Of a DNA stretch of 64,000 nt, positions 1-7,855 are shown one piece after another. The notes under the pieces are model-generated. The model was given only the letters and a program-made list of their open reading frames with translations, searched no databases and was not told where the DNA came from. The DNA is from Candidatus Hadarchaeales archaeon (GTDB taxonomy: Archaea; Hadarchaeota; Hadarchaeia; Hadarchaeales; WYZ-LMO6). The stretch spans positions 376,074 to 440,073 of the forward strand of contig JAVYML010000002.1 in the NCBI GenBank assembly GCA_038736355.1. Reading direction: 5' to 3'. The first letter of the stretch is position 1, and each line of letters starts with the position of its first letter. The position numbers and the translations under genes were made by a program.

Positions 1-394
1 ATCTCCTTTCTAAACATCCGAACTCCGCATTCTCTGAGGCGATCCTGAGGTCCGCCAGGCAGGCGATTTCCAGACCTCCCGCAAAACAATAACCGTTGAT
101 GGCAGCTATGATGGGCTTGAAGATGTCCGTTCCCCTAGTGTAACCCAAGAAACCCATCTCCTTTCCTTCGAACTCCAGTAGACTTTGGAAGTTCTTCAAA
201 TCCGCCCCGCTGCAGAAGCTCTTCTCCCCCGCACCGGTGATGATGGCCACGAAGAGCTCATCATCGTCTCTGAACCTCTGCCAGGCCTCGAAGAGCAATT
301 TGGCAGTTTCCCCATCTATGCAGTTCATCACTTCAGGACGGTTAATGGTGATGATGAAGATGCGGTCCCTCACTTCGGTCAGTACCTTTGGCAT
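1..394 (-). CDS. Enoyl-CoA hydratase/isomerase family protein (partial, 3' end off the window)
   Basis: The reverse-strand frame from the ATG at 394 begins MPKVLTEVRDRIFIITINRP and continues through an NG-YCFAGGLEIA segment to the left edge. The crotonase fold hydrates or isomerises acyl-CoA substrates; the GAxKxFCxGADL stretch (AGEKSFCSGADLKNF) is the usual first half of the oxyanion hole and the AGGLE stretch is the second. About 131 residues are visible of a normal 250-260, so the C-terminus lies outside. It sits near CoA-transferase and thiolase genes, so a role in acyl-CoA breakdown fits, but the exact substrate cannot be told. Confidence 0.85.
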   Translation of the reverse strand, partial: MPKVLTEVRDRIFIITINRPEVMNCIDGETAKLLFEAWQRFRDDDELFVAIITGAGEKSFCSGADLKNFQSLLEFEGKEMGFLGYTRGTDIFKPIIAAINGYCFAGGLEIACLADLRIASENAEFGCLERR

Positions 395-423
395 CCCTCT
401 TCTTTTTCCTCCAGACCTTTAAG

Positions 424-1462
424 CTATCCTATTCCTTCTGGGCCCACCACGGCCATCAGCAGGGTCCAATCCTCCTCACTCTTGGCGAAGACATGACAGT
501 TGCCCAGTTTTACCCTCTTCAGGCCCGCTTCTTTTATTACCAAGTAAGCCCTGAGCATTTCCGTTAAGGAGGGACTCCTCGTTTGGGAAAGTTTGTATTC
601 CGGGAAAAAAGCTAGGAGGGTAAAGGGGAGGTTGGGATCCACTTCTTTGATCAGCTCGGCAATTTTCCTGAGTTGCTCCTCTTCCACCCAGCCCGGAATG
701 TAGAGGGAAAGGAGCTCCAGCACAAAACCCCTATCCCTTATCTCGGCAGGGGTCTTCAGAATCCACTCGTTGGTGGTTCCGCACAGCTTCCTGTACGTAC
801 CCTCGTCATAGGCTTTGAGGTCCAACCAGAAAGAATCCACCCCAGCGCTCGCCAGGAGATCGAGATTGGAGGGGGTTAAACCATAACCGTTGGTCTCCAG
901 CAGGATCCACATTTCTTCCGTGCAGGCCCCCTTTATTTTCTTCGCCGCCTCAGCATAGAATTCGGCCCTGCATAGAAGGTCCCCCCCCCGTAAAGGATAC
1001 GATGTTCCTGGCAGGTCCGTAACCCTGTGAGCTGAGGATGATTTGGTCAGGCTTCAGTTTTTTGGGACAGAGGGGACCCCTTACTCCGAACCTGACGCAA
1101 GAACCGCAGTGATGGCAGAGGTCGGTGGCGTGCCACATGGTCGCCCTTTCCCTGGGCTCCCTAACCGTAACGGTGAGTTCATAGGTGGCAGCCCACTCCG
1201 CCATCTCTTCGGTGGAGGCCCAAAAACCCTCCGGGCGCTGGGTGAAATACCAGGAATGACATTTTAGACAGGAGTGATTGCATCCACTCTGGTAGATGCT
1301 ATAGTAGTCTTCTGGTCTGGAGAGTTGGGCGGAGGCTATGAGCCTGTGCCAAAGGCCCCCTTCCCTTTTCAGGGTGAGTTCACAGGCCCTCCTAGGTCCT
1401 GAGGGTGTGGGGAGAAGACAGGAGCCAGGTTTATAGCCCTGGGTGACCATTGCGCATTCCAT
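424..1462 (-). pseudogene. Radical SAM protein (glycyl-radical-activase-like), interrupted by a frameshift in a G run
   Basis: Two reverse-strand frames together make one radical SAM protein of about 346 residues. The N-terminal part starts at ATG 1462 (MECAMVTQGYKPGSCLLP) and holds the cluster motif CNHSCLKC (CX3CX2C), then a CHHCGSC...C cysteine group that could bind a second Fe-S cluster, and reaches FTGGG. The C-terminal part continues with LLETNGYGL, FWLDLKAYDEGTYRKLCG and a final NCHVFAK region. They lie in different frames across a run of nine Gs (forward Cs 981-989). One extra G would restore GGGDLLC, a usual radical SAM sequence. This may be a real mutation, an assembly error in the homopolymer, or slippage. 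Specific substrate unknown. Confidence 0.75.
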
Positions 1463-1497
1463 CGAGAAAGAGGGGGTTGCGGAATAGATATGGGGAG

Positions 1498-1572
1498 TGC
1501 CCCGGGCGGGATTTGAACCCGCGTCGCAGCCTCGAAAGGGCTGCATGATTGGCCGGTCTACACCACCGGGGC
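1498..1572 (-). tRNA. tRNA-Glu (anticodon TTC)
   Basis: The reverse strand folds as a full cloverleaf: acceptor GCCCCGG/CCGGGGC, a D arm containing GGTGTAGACCGGCCAATCAT (the archaeal tRNA-Glu form), anticodon stem CAGCC/GGCTG with loop CTTTCGA giving anticodon TTC, and T arm GCGGG-TTCAAAT-CCCGC. The discriminator base is A. No intron and no encoded CCA. It lies just upstream of the radical SAM gene on the same strand. Confidence 0.95.
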
Positions 1573-1639
1573 ACCATATCCTTTTCCCTGGGCCTAAATT
1601 AAGTTTGGGAAGGAGTTTAAGAAAAAAAGGAAATAGTCG

Positions 1640-2161
1640 ATGATGCCCCTTTACGAGTTCGGTGGGAAAAGGCCCTCCATCCATCCCGGAGCCTTGGTGG
1701 CCAAGACCGCCTGCCTGGTGGGTGAGGTGGTGGTGGGGGAGGGTACGAGCATCTGGCCGGGCGCCGTCCTCAGGGGGGATCTGAACGCGGTGAGGGTGGG
1801 AAGGTTCACCAGTATTCAGGACAACTGCGTGCTCCACACCGACATGAGCGTGGAAGTCTACGTGGGTGACTACGTGACGGTGGGACATGGGGCAGTAATC
1901 CATGGGGCCTTGGTGGAAGACCATGTGTTGATAGGGATAGGCTCCATCATCCTCAACGGGGCCAAAATAGGTAGGAACTCCATCATCGCGGCGGGTTCGG
2001 TGGTGAGGGAGGGGACGGAGGTTCCCCCAGGGACGATGTTCGCCGGCGTTCCCGCCAAATTGGTAAAGGAACTGGATCAGGAGGAGCAGAGGATCAGGGC
2101 AGAGGCCGGTGCTTTGGGATATTATGAACTGGCTAAGCAGCATCCCGAGCTCTTCAGGTGA
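1640..2161 (+). CDS. Gamma-class carbonic anhydrase-like left-handed beta-helix protein
   Basis: This 173-residue protein is a hexapeptide-repeat (LbetaH) protein of the gamma carbonic anhydrase/YrdA family, which forms trimers with metal held by histidines at subunit interfaces and hydrates CO2. Seen here: IHPGALVAKTACLVGEV, the SIWPGAVLRGD turn, DNCVLHTD (first metal histidine), and GHGAVIHGA (the other two histidines), ending with GVPAKLVKEL. Length is typical. The two adjacent ATGs at 1640 and 1643 are both possible starts. The next gene overlaps its 3' end, suggesting translational coupling. Carbonic anhydrase activity is inferred; many family members are inactive or act as metal-dependent acyltransferases. 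Confidence 0.85.
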   Translation: MMPLYEFGGKRPSIHPGALVAKTACLVGEVVVGEGTSIWPGAVLRGDLNAVRVGRFTSIQDNCVLHTDMSVEVYVGDYVTVGHGAVIHGALVEDHVLIGIGSIILNGAKIGRNSIIAAGSVVREGTEVPPGTMFAGVPAKLVKELDQEEQRIRAEAGALGYYELAKQHPELFR

Positions 2162-3281
2162 GAGGACGCTCGAGGGAGTAAGGATAGTGGATCTCACCAG
2201 ATATCTTCCCTTCACCACCCTGCTGGCCGATATGGGGGCGGAGGTAATCAAGGTGGAAGAACCTCGCAGAGGAGATTACGCCCGCACCCTTCCACCTTAC
2301 TTTTCCGCTGTTCATAGGAACAAGCGAAGTCTCACCCTCAACCTCAACTCTCCAAAGGGAAGGGAAGTACTCCTGAAGTTGGTGGAGAGGGGGGACGTCC
2401 TCGTGGAGAACTTTAGACCTGGGGTGATGGAGAAATGGGGATTGGACTATGATACCCTGAGCGGGAGGAACTCCAGGCTGGTCTATTGCTCTATTTCCGG
2501 CTACGGGAAGAAGGGACCTTACCGTCTTCTGTCTGGTCATGATATCAACTACCTTTCCCTCGGAGGTGTTTTGGGCCTCACTAGGGACGAGAACGGAAAA
2601 CCGGTCATACCCGGAGTACAAATAGCCGATATGGGGACCTGTCTTCTGACCACGGTGGCCATCCTTTCCGCCCTCTTCCACAGGGAGAGAACTGGAAAGG
2701 GGCAATACTTGGAAATCTCTTTCTTGGGTGCCTCCCTTTTCTTCCTCACCCTTCCTTCCTCCTTACACTTGGAGGGGTGGGAGGTGGGTGAGGAGACCCT
2801 TCCCCTCCTAGGCCACTTCCCCTGTTATGCCGTCTACAGGACCTCGGACGGAAAATACCTGAGTATCGGGTGCTTGGAGGAGGTCTTCTGGGAGAGGCTG
2901 TGTGAGGTACTTGGGAAGAGGGAATACCTTGGTCATCAGTGGGACTTGGAAAAGAGAGAGGAGATCTTCGAGGCCTTCCAGCGGATTTTCCTGACGAGGA
3001 AAAGGGAGGAGTGGTTCAGGCTTCTGTCGGAGGCCGATGTCCCCGTTGCCCCCGTCTATTCCTTGGAAGAAGTTTTCTCGGATCCTCAGGTGAAGGAAAC
3101 GGGGATGTTGGTGGAGGAAGGCGGAAGGAGGGAACTTGGTTTCCCTTTCCAATCCTCCCTCTTTTCCTACAAGCCCAGGAGGAAAGCCCCCTCCCTTGGT
3201 GAACACACGGAGGAAATCCTGAAAGAGCTTGGGTACACGGAGGAGGAGGTGGAGGAGATGAGAGCGGAGGGTGTGGTTTGA
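2124..3281 (+). CDS. CaiB/BaiF family (class III) CoA-transferase
   Basis: The protein opens with LEGVRIVDLTRYLPFTTLLAD, then MGAEVIKVEEPRRGDYAR, NKRSLTLNLNSPKGREVL and DVLVENFRPGVMEKWGLDY, the standard order of a class III CoA-transferase. These move CoA between carboxylic acids through an enzyme-bound aspartyl-CoA thioester; the catalytic Asp is probably the one in VIPGVQIADMG. About 385 residues, near the usual 390-400. I chose ATG 2124, overlapping the carbonic anhydrase gene by 38 bases; GTG 2109 is an alternative. Its stop overlaps a TTG that opens the next long frame, but that gene more likely starts at GTG 3380. Substrate unknown; thiolase and crotonase neighbours suggest acyl-CoA catabolism. 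Confidence 0.88.
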   Translation: MNWLSSIPSSSGERTLEGVRIVDLTRYLPFTTLLADMGAEVIKVEEPRRGDYARTLPPYFSAVHRNKRSLTLNLNSPKGREVLLKLVERGDVLVENFRPGVMEKWGLDYDTLSGRNSRLVYCSISGYGKKGPYRLLSGHDINYLSLGGVLGLTRDENGKPVIPGVQIADMGTCLLTTVAILSALFHRERTGKGQYLEISFLGASLFFLTLPSSLHLEGWEVGEETLPLLGHFPCYAVYRTSDGKYLSIGCLEEVFWERLCEVLGKREYLGHQWDLEKREEIFEAFQRIFLTRKREEWFRLLSEADVPVAPVYSLEEVFSDPQVKETGMLVEEGGRRELGFPFQSSLFSYKPRRKAPSLGEHTEEILKELGYTEEEVEEMRAEGVV

Positions 3282-3339
3282 ACCTCGAAGAGCAGTTTCT
3301 TAGACCAGTCAGTGTGTCGGGTACTTTCCCGGAGGAGGA

Positions 3340-3350
3340 TAATTTTATTT
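3340..3350 (+). promoter_or_regulatory. TATA box upstream of the HMGCS-like gene
   Basis: An AT-rich stretch (TAATTTTATTT) followed by more Ts lies about 35 bases upstream of GTG 3380, inside otherwise GC-rich sequence. It favours GTG 3380 over the upstream in-frame TTG 3278 as the start. Confidence 0.55.
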
Positions 3351-3379
3351 TTTTTTTGGCGAAAGCTAAAAGAGATTCT

Positions 3380-4813
3380 GTGGTAGGAATAACCTCCTGC
3401 GGAGTTTATCTTCCAAGGTACAGGATGGATAGGGCCGTTCTCTATGAAGCCATAGCTTCCTGGCTCAATCCCGCCGCCCTCCTTCCGGGGGAGAGAACGG
3501 TGGCTAACTGGGATGAGGACAGTCTCACGATGGGAGTGGAGGCGGCGAGGGACTGTTTGGGTGAAGAAAGGAAAAGTATTTCCTCGGTTTACTTCGCCAC
3601 CACCACTCCCCCTTTCGCCGAAAGGATGAACGCGAGCATCCTGGCCACTGCTCTGGACTTGGAAGAGGGGGTGAGAACGGTGGATGTTACCGGATCTCCC
3701 TCCTCCGGTATGAGGGCCTTGCTCATGGCTTTCGAGGAGGCCGAAAAGGGAAAGAGGGTTTTGGTGGTGGCTTCCGACTGCAGGATGGGAAGACCGGGGA
3801 GCGTGCAGGAGGCGATGTATGGCGATGCGGCTGTTGCCCTCTTGGTGGGGGAAGAAAGAGTGGCGAAGCTGGAAGGTTCCTATTCCCTCTCCCACGATTT
3901 CCCCGATTATTGGAGGGTGGAAGGGGAGGAATTCACCCGCTCCTGGGAGGACAGGTGGATAAGGGAGGAAGGATATCTCAAGTTCATCCGTTCCTCCATC
4001 GAGGGTTTGCTGAGGGAGAAAGGTCTCACCCCCGAGGATATTTCCAAGGTGGCTTTTCCGGCCCTTTTTCCAAGGGATCATCCACGTCTTGCCAGGGAGA
4101 TGGGTTTTTCCGAGCAACAACTCCAACCGAGTCTTTTCGAGCAGGTGGGAAACACGGGGGCCTCCTATCCCCTCCTTCTCCTGGTGGCGGCCCTGGAGGG
4201 AAGGGAGAGGGGAGAGAAGGTGGTGGTGGCAGGTTATGGGGCCGGGAGTGATTCTCTTCTCTTGACCGTCACGGGCGGAATGGGTGAGAGGAAGGTGGAA
4301 AGGGCTCTGGGCAGGAGGAAGGAACTGAGAAGCTATGAGAAGTACCTGGCTTGGAGGGAAAGCATGCCTGTGGAGAAGGGGATGAGGGGGGAAGAAATAG
4401 CCCCCACCTCTTTGTCGCTCGCTTGGAGGGAGAGGAGGGCTATCCTAGCGTTGGTGGGATCTAGGTGTAGAGCCTGCGGCACTCCCCAATACCCTCCGCA
4501 GAGGATCTGTGTGGCCTGCGGTGGAATGGACATGGAGCCATACAGGTTCTCGGAGAGGAGGGGGAGGGTCTTCAGCTACACCGAGGACATGCTGGCTTTC
4601 TCCGTGGATAGACCCGCCATTTACGGAATCGTGGATTTTGAGGGTGGTGGGAGATTTTGGTTCGACTTCACGGATTGTGAGGCCGGGGAGTTGAAGGTGG
4701 GAGCTCCCGTTAGGATGAGTTTCAGGAGGAAGTACCGGGATCCCGTGAGGGGAGTGATAGGATATTTCTGGAAGGCCGTACCGGAGGTGGAGGATGGGGG
4801 GAATAAAGGATAA
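3380..4813 (+). CDS. HMG-CoA synthase-like protein fused to a C-terminal DUF35 (Zn ribbon/OB) domain; catalytic residues replaced
   Basis: Residues about 1-320 have the archaeal HMG-CoA synthase fold: GITSCGVYLPRYRM, NWDEDSLTMGVEAARD, YGDAAVALLVG, FPDYWRVEGEEF, QVGNTGASYPL. The C-terminal ~130 residues are DUF35, with zinc ligands in CRACG...CVACG and an OB segment ending RGVIGYFWK. In true synthases a Glu, a Cys (FACKAG) and a His (FHQPNG) act together; here the aligned positions read ATTTPPF, GSPSSG and FPALFPRDHP, so all three seem lost. In archaea synthase, thiolase and DUF35 normally form one complex from separate genes. Here the synthase-like and DUF35 parts are fused and the thiolase follows, overlapping by 20 bases. 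A scaffold, aldolase or lyase role is possible; HMG-CoA synthesis is unlikely. Confidence 0.82.
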   Translation: MVGITSCGVYLPRYRMDRAVLYEAIASWLNPAALLPGERTVANWDEDSLTMGVEAARDCLGEERKSISSVYFATTTPPFAERMNASILATALDLEEGVRTVDVTGSPSSGMRALLMAFEEAEKGKRVLVVASDCRMGRPGSVQEAMYGDAAVALLVGEERVAKLEGSYSLSHDFPDYWRVEGEEFTRSWEDRWIREEGYLKFIRSSIEGLLREKGLTPEDISKVAFPALFPRDHPRLAREMGFSEQQLQPSLFEQVGNTGASYPLLLLVAALEGRERGEKVVVAGYGAGSDSLLLTVTGGMGERKVERALGRRKELRSYEKYLAWRESMPVEKGMRGEEIAPTSLSLAWRERRAILALVGSRCRACGTPQYPPQRICVACGGMDMEPYRFSERRGRVFSYTEDMLAFSVDRPAIYGIVDFEGGGRFWFDFTDCEAGELKVGAPVRMSFRRKYRDPVRGVIGYFWKAVPEVEDGGNKG

Positions 4814-5993
4814 GGTGGCCATCATAGGGATGGGATGCACTCGCTTTGGGGAGAGGTGGGACGCTGGCTATGAGGATCTCATCGTAGAAGCCTTCCAAGA
4901 GGCTTTGGAGGATGCGGGGATAGAAAAGGAAGAAATAGAGATGGCGTGGTTGGGGACCTGCTTCGATGAGGTCTCCACGGGGAAAAGTGCCTTACCCCTT
5001 TCCGTCTCCCTGAAGCTTCCCTTCATTCCCGTGACGAGGGTGGAGAACTTCTGTGCCACAGGTTCAGAGGCCCTGAGGGCAGCATGCTACGCCGTGGCTT
5101 CCGGGGCCTGTGAGGTGGCGCTGGCGCTGGGGGTTGAAAAGCTCAAGGACATAGGATATGGAGGACTTCCCGAATTCGGTTCCGGAATGGGAAGCAGGAA
5201 CAGGCTCATCTTTCCGAACGTTACGGCTCCAGGGGCCTTCGCCATGATGGCGGTGAGGTACTTCGATCGTTATGGGCTGACTCCCGAAAGGGGGAAGGAA
5301 ATTTTGGCCAAGATCTCGGTGAAAAGCCACAGGAACGGGGCGAGGAATCCCAAGGCCCACCTGAGGAGGGAAATAAGGGTGGAGGATGTTCTGTCCGCCC
5401 CCATCATCGCCTGGCCCCTCGGTCTCTACGACTGCTGCGGAGTGAGTGACGGGGCGGCAGCCGCTATCGTGGTGAGGGCGGAGAAGGCCAGGGAATACAG
5501 GGAGGATCCCATTTATGTGAAGGCGATGCAAGTGGCTACCACCTCCGGGGAGGAGCTGCTCTACCGATGGGACGGAACCCATGTGGAAACTACGGTGAGG
5601 GCGGCGAGGAGGGCCTATCAGGAGGCGGGAGTGGAGGATCCGAGAAGGGAGCTGGATCTGCTGGAAGTCCACGACTGTTTCTCCATCACGGAGCTGGTGA
5701 CCTATGAGGATCTTGGGATTTCCCCCAGGGGAAAGGCGGCGGAGGATGTGGAGGCGGGTTTCTTTGAGCTAGAGGGTGAACTCCCTTGCCAGCCCGACGG
5801 AGGCTTGAAATGCTTTGGACATCCGATAGGAGCCTCGGGTCTCAGAATGGTATACGAAATCTACAAACAACTCCAGGGGAAGGCCGGACCCAGGCAATTG
5901 AGGGATCCCAGATTGGGACTCACCCATAACTTGGGAGGTTTCCCGGCCATGAGCGTGGTCAGTGTTAGCATTTTCGGCTTGGACAGGGGCTAG
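4794..5993 (+). CDS. Thiolase-family acetyl-CoA C-acyltransferase (SCP2/archaeal type)
   Basis: A 399-residue thiolase of the archaeal/SCPx branch. It starts KDKVAIIGMGCTRFGERW and carries VENFCATGSEALR with the nucleophilic Cys near residue 86, LLEVHDCFSITEL, and GGLKCFGHPIGASG with the conserved His. Thiolases of this branch condense or cleave 3-oxoacyl-CoA and in archaea associate with DUF35 and HMG-CoA synthase. The start at ATG 4794 lies inside the end of the HMGCS-like/DUF35 fusion, so the two are probably co-translated. Unlike its neighbour, this protein keeps its catalytic residues, so it may supply the chemistry for the pair. Confidence 0.88.
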   Translation: MGGIKDKVAIIGMGCTRFGERWDAGYEDLIVEAFQEALEDAGIEKEEIEMAWLGTCFDEVSTGKSALPLSVSLKLPFIPVTRVENFCATGSEALRAACYAVASGACEVALALGVEKLKDIGYGGLPEFGSGMGSRNRLIFPNVTAPGAFAMMAVRYFDRYGLTPERGKEILAKISVKSHRNGARNPKAHLRREIRVEDVLSAPIIAWPLGLYDCCGVSDGAAAAIVVRAEKAREYREDPIYVKAMQVATTSGEELLYRWDGTHVETTVRAARRAYQEAGVEDPRRELDLLEVHDCFSITELVTYEDLGISPRGKAAEDVEAGFFELEGELPCQPDGGLKCFGHPIGASGLRMVYEIYKQLQGKAGPRQLRDPRLGLTHNLGGFPAMSVVSVSIFGLDRG

Positions 5994-6004
5994 GCAGGTC
6001 AAAG

Positions 6005-6013
6005 TATTTATAA
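6005..6013 (+). promoter_or_regulatory. TATA box for the dnaG transcript
   Basis: TATTTATAA, 3' of the thiolase stop, in GC-rich surroundings. Transcription should begin near 6032, leaving a leader of about 200 bases before dnaG. The leader contains a GGGCT/AGCCC hairpin (6042-6056) and a 42-residue open frame. Confidence 0.6.
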
Positions 6014-6071
6014 GGGTAGGAGGGGAGAAAAAAACGGGTAAGGGCTGGAACAGCCCAAATTTAGCCTGGAG

Positions 6072-6200
6072 ATGGAAGTTGCCCGCAATCTGGTCTACCG
6101 GATCGGGCACTCCGTCTTACAGGAAGCTCAGAAAAGGGCAGTTCCAACCAAAACCCTTCTGGTGAGCACTTGGAAGAGAAATCGCTCAAGGACCTGGTAA
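6072..6200 (+). CDS. Possible small protein in the dnaG leader (42 aa)
   Basis: An ATG at 6072 opens a frame beginning MEVARNLVYRIGHSVLQEAQ, ending with TAA at 6198-6200, just before dnaG. It is amphipathic and basic and resembles a coding sequence, but there is no well-spaced ribosome-binding site and I do not recognise the product. The alternative is an untranslated dnaG leader. Low certainty. Confidence 0.25.
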   Translation: MEVARNLVYRIGHSVLQEAQKRAVPTKTLLVSTWKRNRSRTW

Positions 6201-6232
6201 AGGAAAGTGCGATCGAAAAGGGAGGTGAGAGT

Positions 6233-7372
6233 ATGAAGGAAGAGTTTGGTGGATCGGTAAAATATCTCATCCACGCTAGGATAGAGGCCAACGGAGTGGT
6301 GGAGCGTCCAGACGTAGTGGGGGCCATCTTCGGGCAGGTAGAAGGCCTCTTGGGAGAGGACCTAGACCTCAGAGAACTACTGAAGTCCGGGAGGATAGGG
6401 AGGATCAAGGTGGAACTCACCACCAATCAGGGTAAGTCCACGGGTACCATCCTCATTCCCTCCAGTCTCGATAAGGTGGAAACGGCCATCATAGCGGCGG
6501 CACTGGAAACGGTGGACAGGGTGGGTCCCTGCGAGGCCAAGATAAGAACGGAAAAGATCGAGGATGTCAGGGAAGCCAAGCGCAAATACATCGTGAGCCG
6601 GGCAAAGGAAATCCTTTCGAAGATGGAGTTGGAAAGTCCTGAGAGTCAGGAGCTTTCGGAGCAGGTCAAGGAGAACATGAGGGCAGAGGAAATTATAGAA
6701 TATCAGGGACTTCCAGCCGGCCCAGGAGTGCTGGATTCGGATGCGATCATCCTCGTGGAAGGGAGAGCGGATGTTCTCAACCTCTTGAGGGCTGGTATAC
6801 GTAATGCCATCGCGGTGGAGGGAACAAACGTGCCCAAGCAGATCGTGGAGCTGTGCAAGAACAAGACGGTTACGGCCTTCCTCGACAGTGATAGAGGAGG
6901 GGATCTCATCCTGAAGGAGCTCATGCAGTTGGTGAAGATAGACTACGTGGCCAGACCTCCCAACGGAAAGAGCGTGGAGGAACTGACGAGGAAGGAAGTT
7001 TTGAAAGCCCTCAGGAACAAGGTACCGGTGGAGGAGCTCAAGGGATTCAAAAAGGAAAAGACGGAGGAAAGGAGGGCCGAGCTTTCCAGACTGAAGGAAC
7101 TCCTCACGGAAATGGCGGGCTCGCTGAAGGCTAGGCTCCTCAACCAGGATCTGGAGAAAATCGAGGAGGTACCCGTGAGGGAGCTCAAGGAAAAGTTGAT
7201 GCAGGCGAACGGAGTACACACGGTGGTTCTGGATGGCATCATCACCCAGGAGATAGCGGAGTTGGCCTCTGAGCGTGGAATAAAGAACTTGGTGGGAGTT
7301 CAATCGAGGGTGGAGAGGGTTCCCCCAGGCCTGCGCGTTTTCACGCTCAGGGACTTCGAGGGCGGGCGCTAG
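6233..7372 (+). CDS. dnaG: Archaeal DnaG-like primase / exosome-associated protein
   Basis: The 379-residue protein matches archaeal DnaG: YLIHARIEANGVVERPDVVGAIFGQ near the N-terminus, then a TOPRIM domain with IILVEGRADVLNLLRAGI and AFLDSDRGGD (acidic metal-binding residues), and VDYVARPPNGKSVEEL (here IDYVARPP). Archaeal DnaG binds the RNA exosome through Csl4 and promotes A-rich tail handling; it also shows primase activity in vitro. The start at 6233 is preceded by a strong GGAGGTGA site; the frame is open upstream to 6170 but without such a site. It lies tail to tail with the acetyltransferase gene. Confidence 0.95.
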   Translation: MKEEFGGSVKYLIHARIEANGVVERPDVVGAIFGQVEGLLGEDLDLRELLKSGRIGRIKVELTTNQGKSTGTILIPSSLDKVETAIIAAALETVDRVGPCEAKIRTEKIEDVREAKRKYIVSRAKEILSKMELESPESQELSEQVKENMRAEEIIEYQGLPAGPGVLDSDAIILVEGRADVLNLLRAGIRNAIAVEGTNVPKQIVELCKNKTVTAFLDSDRGGDLILKELMQLVKIDYVARPPNGKSVEELTRKEVLKALRNKVPVEELKGFKKEKTEERRAELSRLKELLTEMAGSLKARLLNQDLEKIEEVPVRELKEKLMQANGVHTVVLDGIITQEIAELASERGIKNLVGVQSRVERVPPGLRVFTLRDFEGGR

Positions 7373-7373
7373 C

Positions 7374-7832
7374 TCAGGTGGGGTAGGTATACCACATGAG
7401 CACAGCGGTTTCCCCGTCCTCGTAATAATGGGGGAGCTCTCTTTCTTCTTTGAAACCCAGCACCGAATAGAAGGCCCTTGCTCCAAGGTTACTCTTCCTG
7501 GCTTCCAGTCTTACGGCGGTGGCCCCCTCCTTCCTAAGCCTTTCGAGGGCCTTTTGGATGAGGGCCCTTCCCACCCCCCTCCTTCTGTATTCCGGATCCA
7601 CGGCTATGGAAAGGATGTGTCCTATTCCTCCCCATCTCATGGTGCAGATGAGATATCCCACCAATTTTCCGTCCATCTTTACCCCAAAGAAACCCTGGGG
7701 GTCGCTCTTGTAGAGATGCTCCAGTAGGCTGAGGGGATAGGGATCGGGGAAGCACTTGTATCCCAGCTCCATTACTTCCTGCAGGTCTTCCTCCTTTAGG
7801 TTGATTACTTTGATTTCTTTCACCACTACCAT
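7374..7832 (-). CDS. GNAT-family N-acetyltransferase, RimI-like
   Basis: A 152-residue GNAT protein. The acetyl-CoA binding loop is visible as VDPEYRRRGVGRALIQKAL, followed by ARAFYSVLGFKEERELPHYY, the C-terminal pattern of archaeal RimI/NAT enzymes that acetylate protein N-termini. FPDPYPLSLLEHLY in the N-terminal third resembles the peptide-contact segment of archaeal NatA/Ard1 homologues. It stands alone between dnaG (convergent) and the ABC operon. Protein N-terminal acetylation is likely, though another small-molecule substrate cannot be ruled out. Confidence 0.85.
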   Translation of the reverse strand: MVVVKEIKVINLKEEDLQEVMELGYKCFPDPYPLSLLEHLYKSDPQGFFGVKMDGKLVGYLICTMRWGGIGHILSIAVDPEYRRRGVGRALIQKALERLRKEGATAVRLEARKSNLGARAFYSVLGFKEERELPHYYEDGETAVLMWYTYPT

Positions 7833-7855
7833 TAAGTGTAACTCTTCCCTTTATC

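Noticed and set aside
1463-2251. Long reverse-strand frame upstream of the radical SAM gene, crossing tRNA-Glu and the carbonic anhydrase region
   Set aside because: Only the part after ATG 1462 has protein-like conservation; the upstream part runs through tRNA-Glu and antisense of two real genes.
6377-7486. 369-residue reverse frame covering dnaG
   Set aside because: Antisense of dnaG, with low-complexity His/Leu-rich composition typical of shadow frames in GC-rich DNA.
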